This document shows positions 16,988 through 23,520 of a stretch of DNA of 54,863 bases, one piece after another (within the stretch, counting starts at the first letter, position 1; each line of letters begins with the position of its first letter). This DNA is from Candidatus Harrisonbacteria bacterium CG10_big_fil_rev_8_21_14_0_10_49_15 (GTDB lineage: Bacteria; Patescibacteriota; Minisyncoccia; UBA6257; 1-14-0-10-44-23). The translations under genes and the position numbers were made by a program. The stretch is taken from assembly GCA_002773415.1 (NCBI GenBank), contig PFBD01000023.1, positions 37,084 to 91,946 on the forward strand. Direction: 5' to 3'. Below the pieces are notes generated by a model. That model worked only from the letters and a program-made list of their open reading frames with translations, ran no database searches and was not told where the DNA came from.

Positions 16988-17247
16988 CCCGTTAGTAATT
17001 GTTGTTAATTTTTTATTATCACTACTGAAATTTGTTGCAAACTATCCCCGCCTTGTATTGGATACAATCTGATCCAATTACTAACGGGATTCATATATAT
17101 GTGTTATTAGGTAGTGTTCACACTACCCTGCCTAACCGCTAACACATGGGATGCAGGAATGAATGCTTGCCCGTACTGCTAAGTATTAGGGCGCCTCACT
17201 CGTTCCTATCCCCCACGATGTTTAGCTAGGTTGGCTGAATTAATTTG
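16988..17247 (-). promoter_or_regulatory. Structured pnp leader with start-site hairpin
   Basis: Read 5'-3' on the minus strand there are three foldable units: 17212-17148 (gggat/atccc, aggaa/ttcct, inner gccc/gggc), 17146-17100 (tgtgtta/taacaca with an inner ggtagtg/cactacc) and a perfect 16-bp stem of 17090-17075 with 17001-16986. The last stem pairs across the pnp ATG (16987-16985). Its loop holds a further 6-bp hairpin (17053-17067). No open frame of note lies here. E. coli pnp is controlled through a leader hairpin cut by RNase III. The same logic is plausible here. Confidence 0.55.
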
Positions 17248-17847
17248 TTAATTTTTATCTGTTTTCGCCTTTTGGTTTGCGTCACCGCGACGCCCTCGTT
17301 TCCGAATGAGAACTTTTGGTATCTCCTCCAGAGCAAAAAATGAGTCTGCCTCTTCGCGCAGCTTAGAGTTTGTGGTTCGGCTGAAAGCGGCCACCTCCAC
17401 TTCGCGCCCGCGCCCCCATTTTAAGTACTGGACCAGCGGCACAAAGTCTCCGTCACCTGTGACCAAAACCACCACATCCAAAAACTCCGCCATCCGCACC
17501 GCGTCTATCGCCATCCCCACATCCCAGTCCGCTTTTTTCGCTCCACCGGAAAAAACCTGAATGTCCTTTATCCGTAGCTCTATCCCAGCCTGCTTCAAAG
17601 CATCAAAGAAAGTAGACTCGCTTTTAGTGGTCCGCTCTTTGGCCTGTTCCTCGGTCAGCTGCATGCCGGCCACGCCCTCGGTCTGGACGACATACGCCAG
17701 CGCGCGAATCAGCTTTCTGTCGCCAAGCAAACTCGCCATCAACTCTTTATAGTTGACGCGAGCATTGTAAAGATTTTTTGAGGAGTGATAAAGATTTTGG
17801 ATATCTATGAATATCCCAACTCTTTGATCACTGTGTTTGCTACTCAT
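17248..17847 (-). CDS. NYN-domain (LabA/DUF88-like) putative ribonuclease
   Basis: 199 residues. A PIN-like NYN fold with its acidic residues visible: 'VGIFIDIQNLYHSS' (Asp near 14-15), 'KADWDVGMAIDAVRMA' (two Asp), 'VVLVTGDGDFVPLVQYLKWGRGREVEVAAF' (GDGDF). The C-terminal tail is basic (RKRGRRGDANQKAKTDKN) and could bind RNA. NYN proteins are metal-dependent nucleases, several acting on RNA. Its place between rpsO and pnp suggests a role in RNA processing or decay together with PNPase, which is inference from context. Confidence 0.82.
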   Translation of the reverse strand: MSSKHSDQRVGIFIDIQNLYHSSKNLYNARVNYKELMASLLGDRKLIRALAYVVQTEGVAGMQLTEEQAKERTTKSESTFFDALKQAGIELRIKDIQVFSGGAKKADWDVGMAIDAVRMAEFLDVVVLVTGDGDFVPLVQYLKWGRGREVEVAAFSRTTNSKLREEADSFFALEEIPKVLIRKRGRRGDANQKAKTDKN

Positions 17848-17856
17848 ATAATAGTC

Positions 17857-17944
17857 TGCGAATATCGAATTCTTAACGAATCAACGAATGAAAATGAGCT
17901 TTTTGAACTGGATTCGCTGATTCGTTTTCCTATTCGTTATTCGG
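17857..17944. repeat. Palindromic element, 'cgaat' word, second copy
   Basis: Left arm cgaatatcgaattcttaacg, right arm ending cctattcgttattcg. Same family as 14800-14888. It lies between rpsO and the NYN gene. Confidence 0.6.
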
Positions 17945-17950
17945 GAACAG

Positions 17951-18217
17951 CTACTTTTTGAGCCCCAGCTGCTTGATAAGCTTGGCGTGGCCCTTTTTAT
18001 CAGTCTTTTCAAAGTAGCTCACAAGACGGCGGCGCTTGCCGACCATCAGCAGTAAGCCCCGGCGAGAGTGGTTGTCCTTTTTGTGCTTTTTCAGGTGTTT
18101 TGTCAGTTCGTTTATCCGGCGCGTCAAAAGAGCAACCTGGACCGGTACCGATCCGGTGTCCTTCTCCGTGGTCTTAACGTCTTTAATGGTTCGTTTTTTT
18201 TGCGTGGTTGATAACAT
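17951..18217 (-). CDS. rpsO: 30S ribosomal protein S15
   Basis: 88 residues, the usual length. It shows the S15 pattern 'DTGSVPVQVALLTRRINELTKHLKKHKKDNHSRRGLLLMVGKRRRLVSYF', including the Asp-Thr-Gly-Ser and His-Ser-Arg-Arg residues that contact 16S rRNA helix 22. S15 is a primary assembly protein of the small subunit. It is upstream of pnp on the same strand with the NYN gene between. The first residues (MLSTTQKKRTIKDV) are standard. Confidence 0.96.
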   Translation of the reverse strand: MLSTTQKKRTIKDVKTTEKDTGSVPVQVALLTRRINELTKHLKKHKKDNHSRRGLLLMVGKRRRLVSYFEKTDKKGHAKLIKQLGLKK

Positions 18218-18227
18218 ATTTGTAGTA

Positions 18228-18344
18228 AATTTCTAATTCTCAATTTCTAATTTCTAAACAATTTTCAATGATTCAATTTTTCAATGTTTAAAACATTACA
18301 GAATTAATTCATTGTTTGAAAATTGAAAATTCGTAAATTGGAAA
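18228..18344. repeat. Palindromic element, 'aattgaaaattg' word
   Basis: An A/T-rich word (ctaatttctaaacaattttc on the left, gaaaattgaaaattcgtaaa on the right) folds back on itself between rpsA and rpsO. It is related to the words at 29156-29259 and at 6893-6917 before rsmA. Confidence 0.5.
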
Positions 18345-19448
18345 TTAATCTTCCTTCTTCTCCAGCATCTTCAAGATTATTCGCTTCTCCGCCGGCTTAA
18401 TGGAGTCAATGCGGAAAGTGTACTGCTGATTCAGGTTAATGCGCTGCTTCATCTCTTCTACGCCGCCAAACTCGGTAACGTGGATAAGGCCCTGAATTTC
18501 CGGAGTAAGGCCGACAAAAGCGCCAAACGGATTAAAACGAGTTACTGTGCCCTGCACCTCTTGGCCCTCGTTAAAGGTCTCCAAGATAGTGTCCCATGGG
18601 TTCGGCTTTAGGGCTTTCAGAGAGAGGCTGACTCGACCGTCTTTTATCTCAACGATCTTCGCCTTGATAACCTCGTCTACCTTAACAATTTCCTTGGGGT
18701 CTTCAATAAGCTTGTGGTCAAGCTCGGAGATGTGAATTAGGCCCTCAATTGACGGCTGGTCTGTAAAGCGCATAAAGGCACCAAAGTCAGCCACGCCGGA
18801 GATAGTCCCGTCTACCACGTCGCCAACCGAGTAGTTTTCCAACCGGACTTTAACGCTCTCGTCAGCCACCTCTCGCTCACTCACAATCAGTTTGTTTGTG
18901 TTCTGGGTGTTGCTGATTATCTTCACCTTCAGCACCTCGCCAACCAACTTTTTCAATTCTTCCAAGATCTTTTCTTTGCTACCATCGGAAACCCGCGGGT
19001 AGTGTTCGTTAGAAAGCTGGCTAACCGGCAAGAACGCCTTCATCCCCTCTACCTCGGTTAGCAAGCCGCCGGAGTTCGCGCCAGAAATGTGAACGCTAAT
19101 CGGGTCATCTTGGTCTTTTATCTCTTTGATCCCCTCCCACTGCTTGGCCCGACCGGCCTCTGCCAGCGAAATTTCTACATAACCATCCACGTTCTCCTCT
19201 TCAACAACCTTGGCGGAGATCTTCTCGCCAATAGGCATCTTCTTGATGATGTCGCTTGCGTTCAAGTACTCAGCGCCAAAAACAATCCCCGTGCCAAAGC
19301 TCCCTAGATCAAAATAAGCCGCTCGCTTTACCTTCGCGATCAGCACACTGTCAACATAGTCGTTCGGCTTTAGGCTTTTAATGGTGCTCGCCTCCGCTTT
19401 AAGCAGCGCGGCCAGAGCAGAATCTTTAGTCTTAGTCGTAGTAGCCAT
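18345..19448 (-). CDS. rpsA: S1-domain RNA-binding protein, ribosomal protein S1-like
   Basis: 367 residues with four S1/OB repeats: about 30-98, 115-195, 210-280 ('VGDVVDGTISGVADFGAFMRF') and 293-363 ('EGQEVQGTVTRFNPFGAFVGL'). The last two are the canonical ones. This is the short, four-domain form of bacterial S1, not the six-domain form of E. coli. S1 helps unstructured mRNA bind the 30S subunit. This matters here because most genes lack a Shine-Dalgarno sequence. It is transcribed from the promoter at 19509-19537. Confidence 0.88.
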   Translation of the reverse strand: MATTTKTKDSALAALLKAEASTIKSLKPNDYVDSVLIAKVKRAAYFDLGSFGTGIVFGAEYLNASDIIKKMPIGEKISAKVVEEENVDGYVEISLAEAGRAKQWEGIKEIKDQDDPISVHISGANSGGLLTEVEGMKAFLPVSQLSNEHYPRVSDGSKEKILEELKKLVGEVLKVKIISNTQNTNKLIVSEREVADESVKVRLENYSVGDVVDGTISGVADFGAFMRFTDQPSIEGLIHISELDHKLIEDPKEIVKVDEVIKAKIVEIKDGRVSLSLKALKPNPWDTILETFNEGQEVQGTVTRFNPFGAFVGLTPEIQGLIHVTEFGGVEEMKQRINLNQQYTFRIDSIKPAEKRIILKMLEKKED

Positions 19449-19508
19449 ATATTTAGTACAAGTATCTAGTGCTTAGTACCTAGTTGAACATCGCACCAGA
19501 ATGTGTAG

Positions 19509-19537
19509 ATACTAGCAAAAAAGGCATTTTTCGTCAA
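19509..19537 (-). promoter_or_regulatory. rpsA promoter, close to consensus
   Basis: On the minus strand: TTGACG (rc of 19532-19537), a 17-base spacer and extended -10 TGcTAGTAT (-10 rc of 19509-19514). It has the same layout as the LysM-M23 promoter. The leader is about 55 bases and contains a 'tagtgcttagtacctagt' word. Confidence 0.65.
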
Positions 19538-19555
19538 ATGTAGCCACAAATCCTC

Positions 19556-19599
19556 AAAAAGCAAAGCGGCGCCTGCAGAGTTCCCTCCACAGACGCCGC
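19556..19599 (-). terminator. Intrinsic terminator of the 59-aa gene
   Basis: A 10-bp GC-rich stem (19566-19575 with 19590-19599) followed on the minus strand by tttgcttttt. It closes the small gene at 19617. Confidence 0.7.
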
Positions 19600-19616
19600 C
19601 GCGTTTTGCCGCCATC

Positions 19617-19796
19617 CTACTTCGGCGGCTCTTCTAGCCCATTCGGGATGAAGAGGAGCCTGTCGGTTGACGGCAAGGCGATCGGCCACGATTCGCCCGT
19701 CTCGTCCTGCTCCTGCGTGCCGGACATAGCGCAGACGCAGGCAATACAGCCGGGCACCTCGCAGCTATCTGGCCTTATATGTAAGCTCAGAGCCAT
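19617..19796 (-). CDS. 59-aa Cys-containing small protein with strong ribosome binding site
   Basis: The frame is longer upstream, but ATG at 19796 is chosen because a perfect GGAGGT lies 6 bases before it (rc of 19801-19808) and a consensus promoter sits just upstream. The product is 59 residues, with 'SCEVPGCIACVCAMSG' (four Cys) near the N-terminus, perhaps a metal site or a modified-peptide core, and an acidic Pro-rich C-terminus. It is the first of a class of short genes here with strong Shine-Dalgarno and terminator. I recognise no family. Confidence 0.55.
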   Translation of the reverse strand: MALSLHIRPDSCEVPGCIACVCAMSGTQEQDETGESWPIALPSTDRLLFIPNGLEEPPK

Positions 19797-19814
19797 AGTG
19801 CACCTCCATATAAG

Positions 19815-19843
19815 AAGATAAGTAGTTTTCAAGGGGTTGTCAA
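19815..19843 (-). promoter_or_regulatory. Consensus promoter of the 59-aa gene
   Basis: TTGACA (rc of 19838-19843), a 17-base spacer and TATCTT (rc of 19815-19820). The leader would be only about 12 bases and carry the Shine-Dalgarno sequence. It overlaps the region of the divergent fba promoter. Confidence 0.6.
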
Positions 19844-19851
19844 AAAGCTGG

Positions 19852-19857
19852 TATACT
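19852..19857 (+). promoter_or_regulatory. Extended -10 box of fba, leaderless
   Basis: TGgTATACT ends 7 bases before the fba ATG at 19865, so the transcript should begin at or next to the start codon. Confidence 0.55.
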
Positions 19858-19864
19858 AATCTAT

Positions 19865-20749
19865 ATGCAAACACTACGCGAGTCGCTCAGCTGGGCGCGA
19901 GAAAATAAAGTTGCCATCGGCCACTTCAATGCCGCCGACATCACTATGACTAAGGCCGTTATTGAGTCCGCCCTTGATGTGTCAAAGGATGTTGGCCACA
20001 AAATACCGGTCATCATCGGCTTTTCTGATGGCGAGCGCGACTTCTTTGGTATTCCGGAGGCCGTTGCCTATGTTCGCGCCGCCGCGAAAGAGTACGACCA
20101 CCCGATCTACATAAACGCCGATCACACTGCCACAGTCCAGCGCTCTAAGGACGCCGTAGACGCCGACTTTGACAGTGTCATTATAGATGCCGCCAAAGAA
20201 ACCCTGGAAGATAATATCCGCGCCACCAAAGAAGTGGTTGTTTACGCGCGCGGTAAAGCCTCCCCCGCCCTTATTGAAGGCGAGTTTGGCTATATTGGCT
20301 CCGGCTCTAAAGTAATGGACAGTCTACCCGAAGGCGCGGCCATCACCAAAGACGCCATCGCCTCCGTGGCCGACTCGCATCGCTTTGTCAGCGAGACCGG
20401 CGTAGACCTGTTCGCCCCGGCCGTTGGTAACGTCCACGGCATGCTCGCCAAAGGCAAGAATCCCCACCTCTTTATAGAGCGCATCGCTGAGATCCGCGAA
20501 GCAGTTGGCGTCCCGCTCGTCCTCCACGGCGGCTCCGGCGTCAGCGACGAAGACTTCACCGCCGCTATCGCCGCCGGCATCTCTATCATCCATATCTCCA
20601 CCGAGATGCGCCGCGCCTGGCGCGAGGGTCTGGAAAAAGGCCTAGCCGACAAACCCGGCGAAATCGCGCCGTACAAAGTAGAACCCGCCGCCATCGACGC
20701 CATGAAAGCCGTCATTACCCGCCGCCTCCGCCTCTTCAACAACCTTTAA
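19865..20749 (+). CDS. fba: Class II fructose-bisphosphate aldolase
   Basis: 294 residues. This is a zinc-dependent aldolase that reversibly splits fructose-1,6-bisphosphate (or a related ketose bisphosphate) into two trioses. Metal and catalytic residues are visible: 'INADHT' (catalytic Asp and zinc His), 'EGEFGYIG', 'VGNVHG' (zinc His) and 'VLHGGSG' (zinc His), then 'ISTEMRRAWREGL' at the phosphate site. The first motif has Asn where many members have His (HxDH), but the essential Asp-His pair is kept. Tagatose-bisphosphate aldolase is an alternative. The gene stands alone and ends in a perfect hairpin. Confidence 0.9.
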   Translation: MQTLRESLSWARENKVAIGHFNAADITMTKAVIESALDVSKDVGHKIPVIIGFSDGERDFFGIPEAVAYVRAAAKEYDHPIYINADHTATVQRSKDAVDADFDSVIIDAAKETLEDNIRATKEVVVYARGKASPALIEGEFGYIGSGSKVMDSLPEGAAITKDAIASVADSHRFVSETGVDLFAPAVGNVHGMLAKGKNPHLFIERIAEIREAVGVPLVLHGGSGVSDEDFTAAIAAGISIIHISTEMRRAWREGLEKGLADKPGEIAPYKVEPAAIDAMKAVITRRLRLFNNL

Positions 20750-20778
20750 AAGTTACGAGGCCGAACCTCGTAACTTTT
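20748..20778. terminator. Terminator after fba
   Basis: A perfect 13-bp stem (20748-20760 with 20766-20778, loop ccgaa) begins inside the stop codon. The arms start and end in A/T tracts, so it could work in both directions. Confidence 0.7.
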
Positions 20779-21010
20779 GGAACCCCCTCTCTTACCTCGC
20801 CCGTCCGTAGTCTTGACGAAGGTGGCCGCCTCTCCTCCCCTTAAGATAAGGGGAGGCTGGGAGGGGTTATGTGTAGCCCCCGCAGTCTAATTCTCCCTTT
20901 TTTAAAGGGAGTACTCCGACGGTTTACGTCGGAGGGAGGGATTTCCGATGTGCATGGCGAGTTATAAAAACCAATTATCAAATTAATATGCGGCCGCATA
21001 TTAATTTGAT
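20779..21010. other. Gene-free stretch of nested dispersed repeats
   Basis: No gene is visible. It holds a stem of ctccccttaagataagggga type (about 20834-20853) and the 'aattctccctttt...aaagggagtac...gagggattt' repeat (20889-20944), which is the uninterrupted relative of the copies at 31180-31244 and 53640-53703. It ends in the loopless palindrome at 20975-21012. Confidence 0.5.
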
Positions 21011-21012
21011 AA
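20975..21012. repeat. Perfect 38-bp loopless palindrome centred on CGGCCG
   Basis: All 38 bases are self-complementary, with A/T-rich arms and a GCGGCCGC centre. It lies just before the terminator of the minus-strand gene at 21067. Confidence 0.85.
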
Positions 21013-21045
21013 AAGAAAAAGAGCCGTACCCGAAGGTCGTGCTCT
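21011..21045 (-). terminator. Terminator of the 103-aa gene, UUCG loop
   Basis: A stem agagc/gctct plus acc/ggt around a UUCG tetraloop is followed on the minus strand by ctttttctttt. Confidence 0.6.
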
Positions 21046-21066
21046 GTTCTTATTGCGGACTCCCTC

Positions 21067-21378
21067 CTAGAACCCCAAGCCCAAGTCGATCCTGAGGCCG
21101 ATAGAGGGTGGCTTCGGAGAGGTCGTTGACGAATTCTGCCGCCTGACCACTCCCCGAATGATCGGGTAGAAGAGAACCTCGTGCTTCGGGCTCGCGCGAA
21201 CCAAGCGGTCTTTAGCTTCCTGGCTACAGACGGTGCTGACTATGCACTCGAAGCGCCTTCGCATCAAGGCATGCCACACCCGTATCTCGCACGCGCCATT
21301 GTGCGCATCCAGGATACGGCTGGCTTCCAGGAAAACGGCACGGTCGCTGAGACCGGTATCGAGCCTCATCCAGTCCAT
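21067..21378 (-). CDS. 103-aa hypothetical protein with strong ribosome binding site
   Basis: ATG at 21378 is preceded by AAGGAGGT at 4 bases; a longer in-frame start at 21396 lacks this spacing. The product is 103 residues, mixed helical (MDWMRLDTGLSDRAVFLEAS), with three Cys and a Pro/Ser tail. No recognised domain. It is followed by a hairpin terminator and preceded, about 58 bases upstream, by TTGACG-17-TGTGAT (rc of 21436-21464). It belongs to the same class as the genes at 19617, 42484, 44147, 44511, 45133 and 48996. Confidence 0.5.
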   Translation of the reverse strand: MDWMRLDTGLSDRAVFLEASRILDAHNGACEIRVWHALMRRRFECIVSTVCSQEAKDRLVRASPKHEVLFYPIIRGVVRRQNSSTTSPKPPSIGLRIDLGLGF

Positions 21379-21458
21379 ATATACCTCCTTAGCCATTTGC
21401 GGTGGCCAGCCGGGCTTTCGCCTTGGTTGTTAAAGATCACACTGACAAAGCCAATATA

Positions 21459-21496
21459 CGTCAATCTTGACAAAACGTCAAAAAAGGTGATACAGT
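21459..21496 (+). promoter_or_regulatory. Divergent promoter region with TTGAC/GTCAA operator
   Basis: The plus strand has TTGACA (21467-21472), an 18-base spacer and extended -10 TGaTACAGT. The minus-strand -35 (rc of 21459-21464) overlaps it. The shared segment reads cgtcaatcttgacaaaacgtcaa, three copies of GTCAA in alternating orientation, a candidate operator for the neighbouring TrmB-like regulator. A second extended -10 box (TGcTATAAA, 21544-21549) ends 6 bases before the TrmB ATG and would give a leaderless transcript. Confidence 0.5.
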
Positions 21497-21555
21497 ATTT
21501 GTATTAAAATACACAAAAGCTTGAAATATAAGGCTAAATATGCTATAAAATCTGT

Positions 21556-22347
21556 ATGAAAAAGTCATACAATATATCTGAGCTTAAGCAGTTTTTAACC
21601 GATTTTGGCCTCACTAAAAAGCAGGCCGCCGTCTACCTCGCCTCCTTACAGCTTGGCCCGGTCTCCATCCAAGCCATCGCCAAAGCTGCCAAAACCCAGC
21701 GCACTAATCTCTACGATGCCGTGGAGGAGCTTATTGAGCGCGGCCTAATGGCCATTGTCCCCTTTGGCAAACGCAACCACTATCAAGCGCAAGACCCGAC
21801 CGCCCTCAAAAGCCTACTACACGAAAAAGAGCGCGCTCTTAAAGACACGCTCCCCCAGTTTGCCTCACTCTACGATGCCGGCGAAACCAAACCTCATATT
21901 CGCTACTACCCAGGCCTAGAGGGTTATAAGCAGGCCTACGAAGACTCGCTCACCACCACTGATAAAAAACTCATTGGCATTTTCTCCACCCAGTCAATGT
22001 GGGAAGTTATTGGCCGCCAGGCCGCTGACGACATGGTCACTCGCCGCATCAAAAAATGCATTGCCCTGCGCGTTATTCGTTCCAAAGTTGGCGAGCCCAA
22101 TCGCATTTACCCCAGTAGTCTTGGCGACTTACGCGAGATGCGCTGGGCGCCCAGTGGCATGGAGTTCCCTATCACTACCTACGTCTACGACAACAAGGTA
22201 ATGATTCTCTCCTCCAAGCGCGAGACCTTTGGTTTGATTATTGAGTCGGCAGACATCGCCGCCGCCCACCGCCACTACTTTTCTGCTCTGTGGCAGCTCT
22301 CTACCCCCGACCGCCCCGACTTCTGCCTGCCACAGTTTCAGAATTAG
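21556..22347 (+). CDS. TrmB-family transcriptional regulator
   Basis: 263 residues. It has an N-terminal winged-helix domain of the TrmB type (about 8-75, 'LTDFGLTKKQAAVYLASLQLGPVSIQAIAKAAKTQRTNLYDAVEELIERGL'), a short coiled coil (about 88-105) and a C-terminal effector-like domain (about 115-250, 'GLEGYKQAYEDSLTTTDKKLIGIFSTQ'). TrmB regulators in archaea sense sugars. In Patescibacteria such proteins are common but their ligand is not known to me. It may control itself and the divergent gene at 21378 through the GTCAA repeats. Confidence 0.8.
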   Translation: MKKSYNISELKQFLTDFGLTKKQAAVYLASLQLGPVSIQAIAKAAKTQRTNLYDAVEELIERGLMAIVPFGKRNHYQAQDPTALKSLLHEKERALKDTLPQFASLYDAGETKPHIRYYPGLEGYKQAYEDSLTTTDKKLIGIFSTQSMWEVIGRQAADDMVTRRIKKCIALRVIRSKVGEPNRIYPSSLGDLREMRWAPSGMEFPITTYVYDNKVMILSSKRETFGLIIESADIAAAHRHYFSALWQLSTPDRPDFCLPQFQN

Positions 22348-22618
22348 CCGGAATATCTCGGCCTTCAGAGTATTTATGCAGAATTGAGCTAATCAAAGTT
22401 TGGTATGGTAGCCCCTCGCGTATAGCCGCGGCTTTCAGTCTCTGTAAAGACCGATTAGAGATCCGAATGTTAATGCTACGCGTCTTGTTAAGCGTCTCCC
22501 GCGCAACCGCCTGGTATCGCGCCATCTCCTTCTTAAGATTTTTAACAGGCTTGTATTTGCCGGCTGCAAAATCTTTTTCTATTTTCTTCTCCTCTGCATC
22601 AAGCTTGATGTATTTCAT
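22301..22618 (-). CDS. CopG-type antitoxin of a BrnT-like pair
   Basis: 105 residues from ATG at 22618; an upstream in-frame start (22639) would lie inside the toxin gene. The N-terminal half (MKYIKLDAEEKKIEKDFAAGKYKPVKN region) resembles the toxin-contacting part of antitoxins. The middle has a ribbon-helix-helix DNA-binding motif, 'INIRISNRSLQRLKAAAIREGLPYQTLISSILHKY', typical of CopG antitoxins. The toxin stop lies 7 bases upstream, so the two are cotranslated. The last 47 bases overlap the convergent TrmB gene. Confidence 0.75.
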   Translation of the reverse strand: MKYIKLDAEEKKIEKDFAAGKYKPVKNLKKEMARYQAVARETLNKTRSINIRISNRSLQRLKAAAIREGLPYQTLISSILHKYSEGRDIPANSETVAGRSRGGRG

Positions 22619-22625
22619 ATGATTA

Positions 22626-22904
22626 TTACTTTTCATCAATAATATATTTCTTTGTTTCTCTTCGACTCGGATAAATGGTTTTTAGAAAAATTTTTTCATC
22701 GTCTTCTACAAAAGGAACTTTATACGCATAATTTTCTATATTAACGATGAAGATTTTCTGATTCGGATACCTTTTTATATTACTATGGTCAACTACAGTG
22801 AGCAACTTTCCCGACTCAATAGCAGCAACAACGTCTTCAAAGCTGACATCGCGAGTTTCCTTCAACCATTTATTTTTAGCCAAATCCCAATCAACGTATT
22901 TCAT
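22626..22904 (-). CDS. BrnT-like ribonuclease toxin
   Basis: 92 residues. The BrnT-type pattern is visible: 'VDWDLAKNKWLKETRDVSFEDVVAAI' at the start, a beta-rich middle with a His ('TVVDHSNIKRYPNQKIFIVNIENYAYKVPFVED') and an Arg/Lys-rich C-terminus ('TIYPSRRETKKYI'). BrnT proteins are RelE-fold ribonucleases. Toxin-first order with a CopG-type antitoxin behind fits BrnTA. It is expressed from the promoter/operator at 22916-22943 with an almost absent leader. Confidence 0.75.
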   Translation of the reverse strand: MKYVDWDLAKNKWLKETRDVSFEDVVAAIESGKLLTVVDHSNIKRYPNQKIFIVNIENYAYKVPFVEDDEKIFLKTIYPSRRETKKYIIDEK

Positions 22905-22915
22905 ATCCCATAATT

Positions 22916-22943
22916 AGTATATACAAATAGTATACTTTGTCAA
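22916..22943 (-). promoter_or_regulatory. Toxin-antitoxin promoter with palindromic operator
   Basis: Minus strand: TTGACA (rc of 22938-22943), a 16-base spacer and TATACT (rc of 22916-22921). The inverted repeat AGTATA-N9-TATACT (22916-22936) covers the -10 box and is a likely site for the CopG antitoxin. Confidence 0.6.
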
Positions 22944-22949
22944 TAAAGG

Positions 22950-23507
22950 CTACGCCCGCTCGTAAGTCACAAAACTATACCCCTCGTGGTCCTCGCGTTC
23001 GGTCTCGCGCCACTCGTCCGTCTTTATCTCCGGGAAAAAGGCGTCTGCGCCTTCTACGTTCTGGTGCACGTGCGTTAGGTACATCCGGCCGGCATCGCAA
23101 ATTGTTTGGTCAAATATCTGCCCGCCGCCGATTCCATAAATATCCTCGTCCGGGTGCGCCTTCACTGCGTCTTCTACGCTCGGGTACACCTCCACCGAAT
23201 CCCATCCGTCATTCTGAGGCACATACCGAACCTGCCTGCCGGCAGGCAGGGAATCCCGAGATCCTTCACTACGTTCAGGATGACCAGGAGTATAATTTTG
23301 CTGTCGCGTAATCACAATATTCGTCCGATTCGGTAGCGGCTTACCTAGCCGCGCTACAATAGACTCAAAAGTCTTTCTCCCCATCAGCACGGTTTTACCC
23401 GAAGTGATTTTTTTAAAATGCTTCAAGTCCTCCGGTAAATACCAGGGCAGATCATTCTCTTTTCCTATTGCATTGTTTTCTGCGAGCGCAGCGACTAGAA
23501 TAAGCAT
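22950..23507 (-). CDS. folA: Dihydrofolate reductase with in-frame repeat insertion
   Basis: 185 residues from ATG at 23507; a start 30 bases upstream would lie inside thyA. DHFR reduces dihydrofolate to tetrahydrofolate with NADPH. Conserved parts are 'LVAALAENNAIGKENDLPWYLPEDLKHFK', 'GKTVLMGRKTFESI', 'LPNRTNIVITR' and 'IYGIGGGQIFDQ'. Typical length is about 160 residues. The excess is a segment beginning 'HPERSEGSRDSLPAGRQV' (about 75-100), encoded by a dispersed palindromic repeat (23208-23285) inserted between two strands. Divergent to the thymidylate-synthase-like gene with overlapping promoters. Confidence 0.93.
   Translation of the reverse strand: MLILVAALAENNAIGKENDLPWYLPEDLKHFKKITSGKTVLMGRKTFESIVARLGKPLPNRTNIVITRQQNYTPGHPERSEGSRDSLPAGRQVRYVPQNDGWDSVEVYPSVEDAVKAHPDEDIYGIGGGQIFDQTICDAGRMYLTHVHQNVEGADAFFPEIKTDEWRETEREDHEGYSFVTYERA
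23208..23285. repeat. Dispersed repeat inside folA, with nested 20-bp palindrome
   Basis: A 'gtcattctgagg...ttcaggatgac' repeat with inverted ends lies in frame within folA. Its middle holds the perfect palindrome CCTGCCTGCCGGCAGGCAGG at 23231-23250. Confidence 0.85.
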
Positions 23508-23520
23508 ATATAGAATTATG
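23505..23520. promoter_or_regulatory. Interlocked divergent leaderless promoters of folA and thyA
   Basis: The folA -10 box is CATAAT (rc of 23515-23520) with TGt in front, and its CAT is the complement of the thyA start codon. The thyA -10 candidate is CATATA (23505-23510), whose CAT is the complement of the folA start codon. Each lies 7 bases before its ATG. Confidence 0.5.

Noticed and set aside
17100-17212. SRP RNA or RNase P RNA between the NYN gene and pnp
   Set aside because: The region folds, but I cannot find the conserved GGAAGxAGCC-type apical motif of SRP RNA, and it is far too short for RNase P RNA.
19606-19821. 71-residue plus-strand frame opposite the 59-aa gene
   Set aside because: The minus strand has the consensus promoter, GGAGGT and terminator; the plus frame has none.
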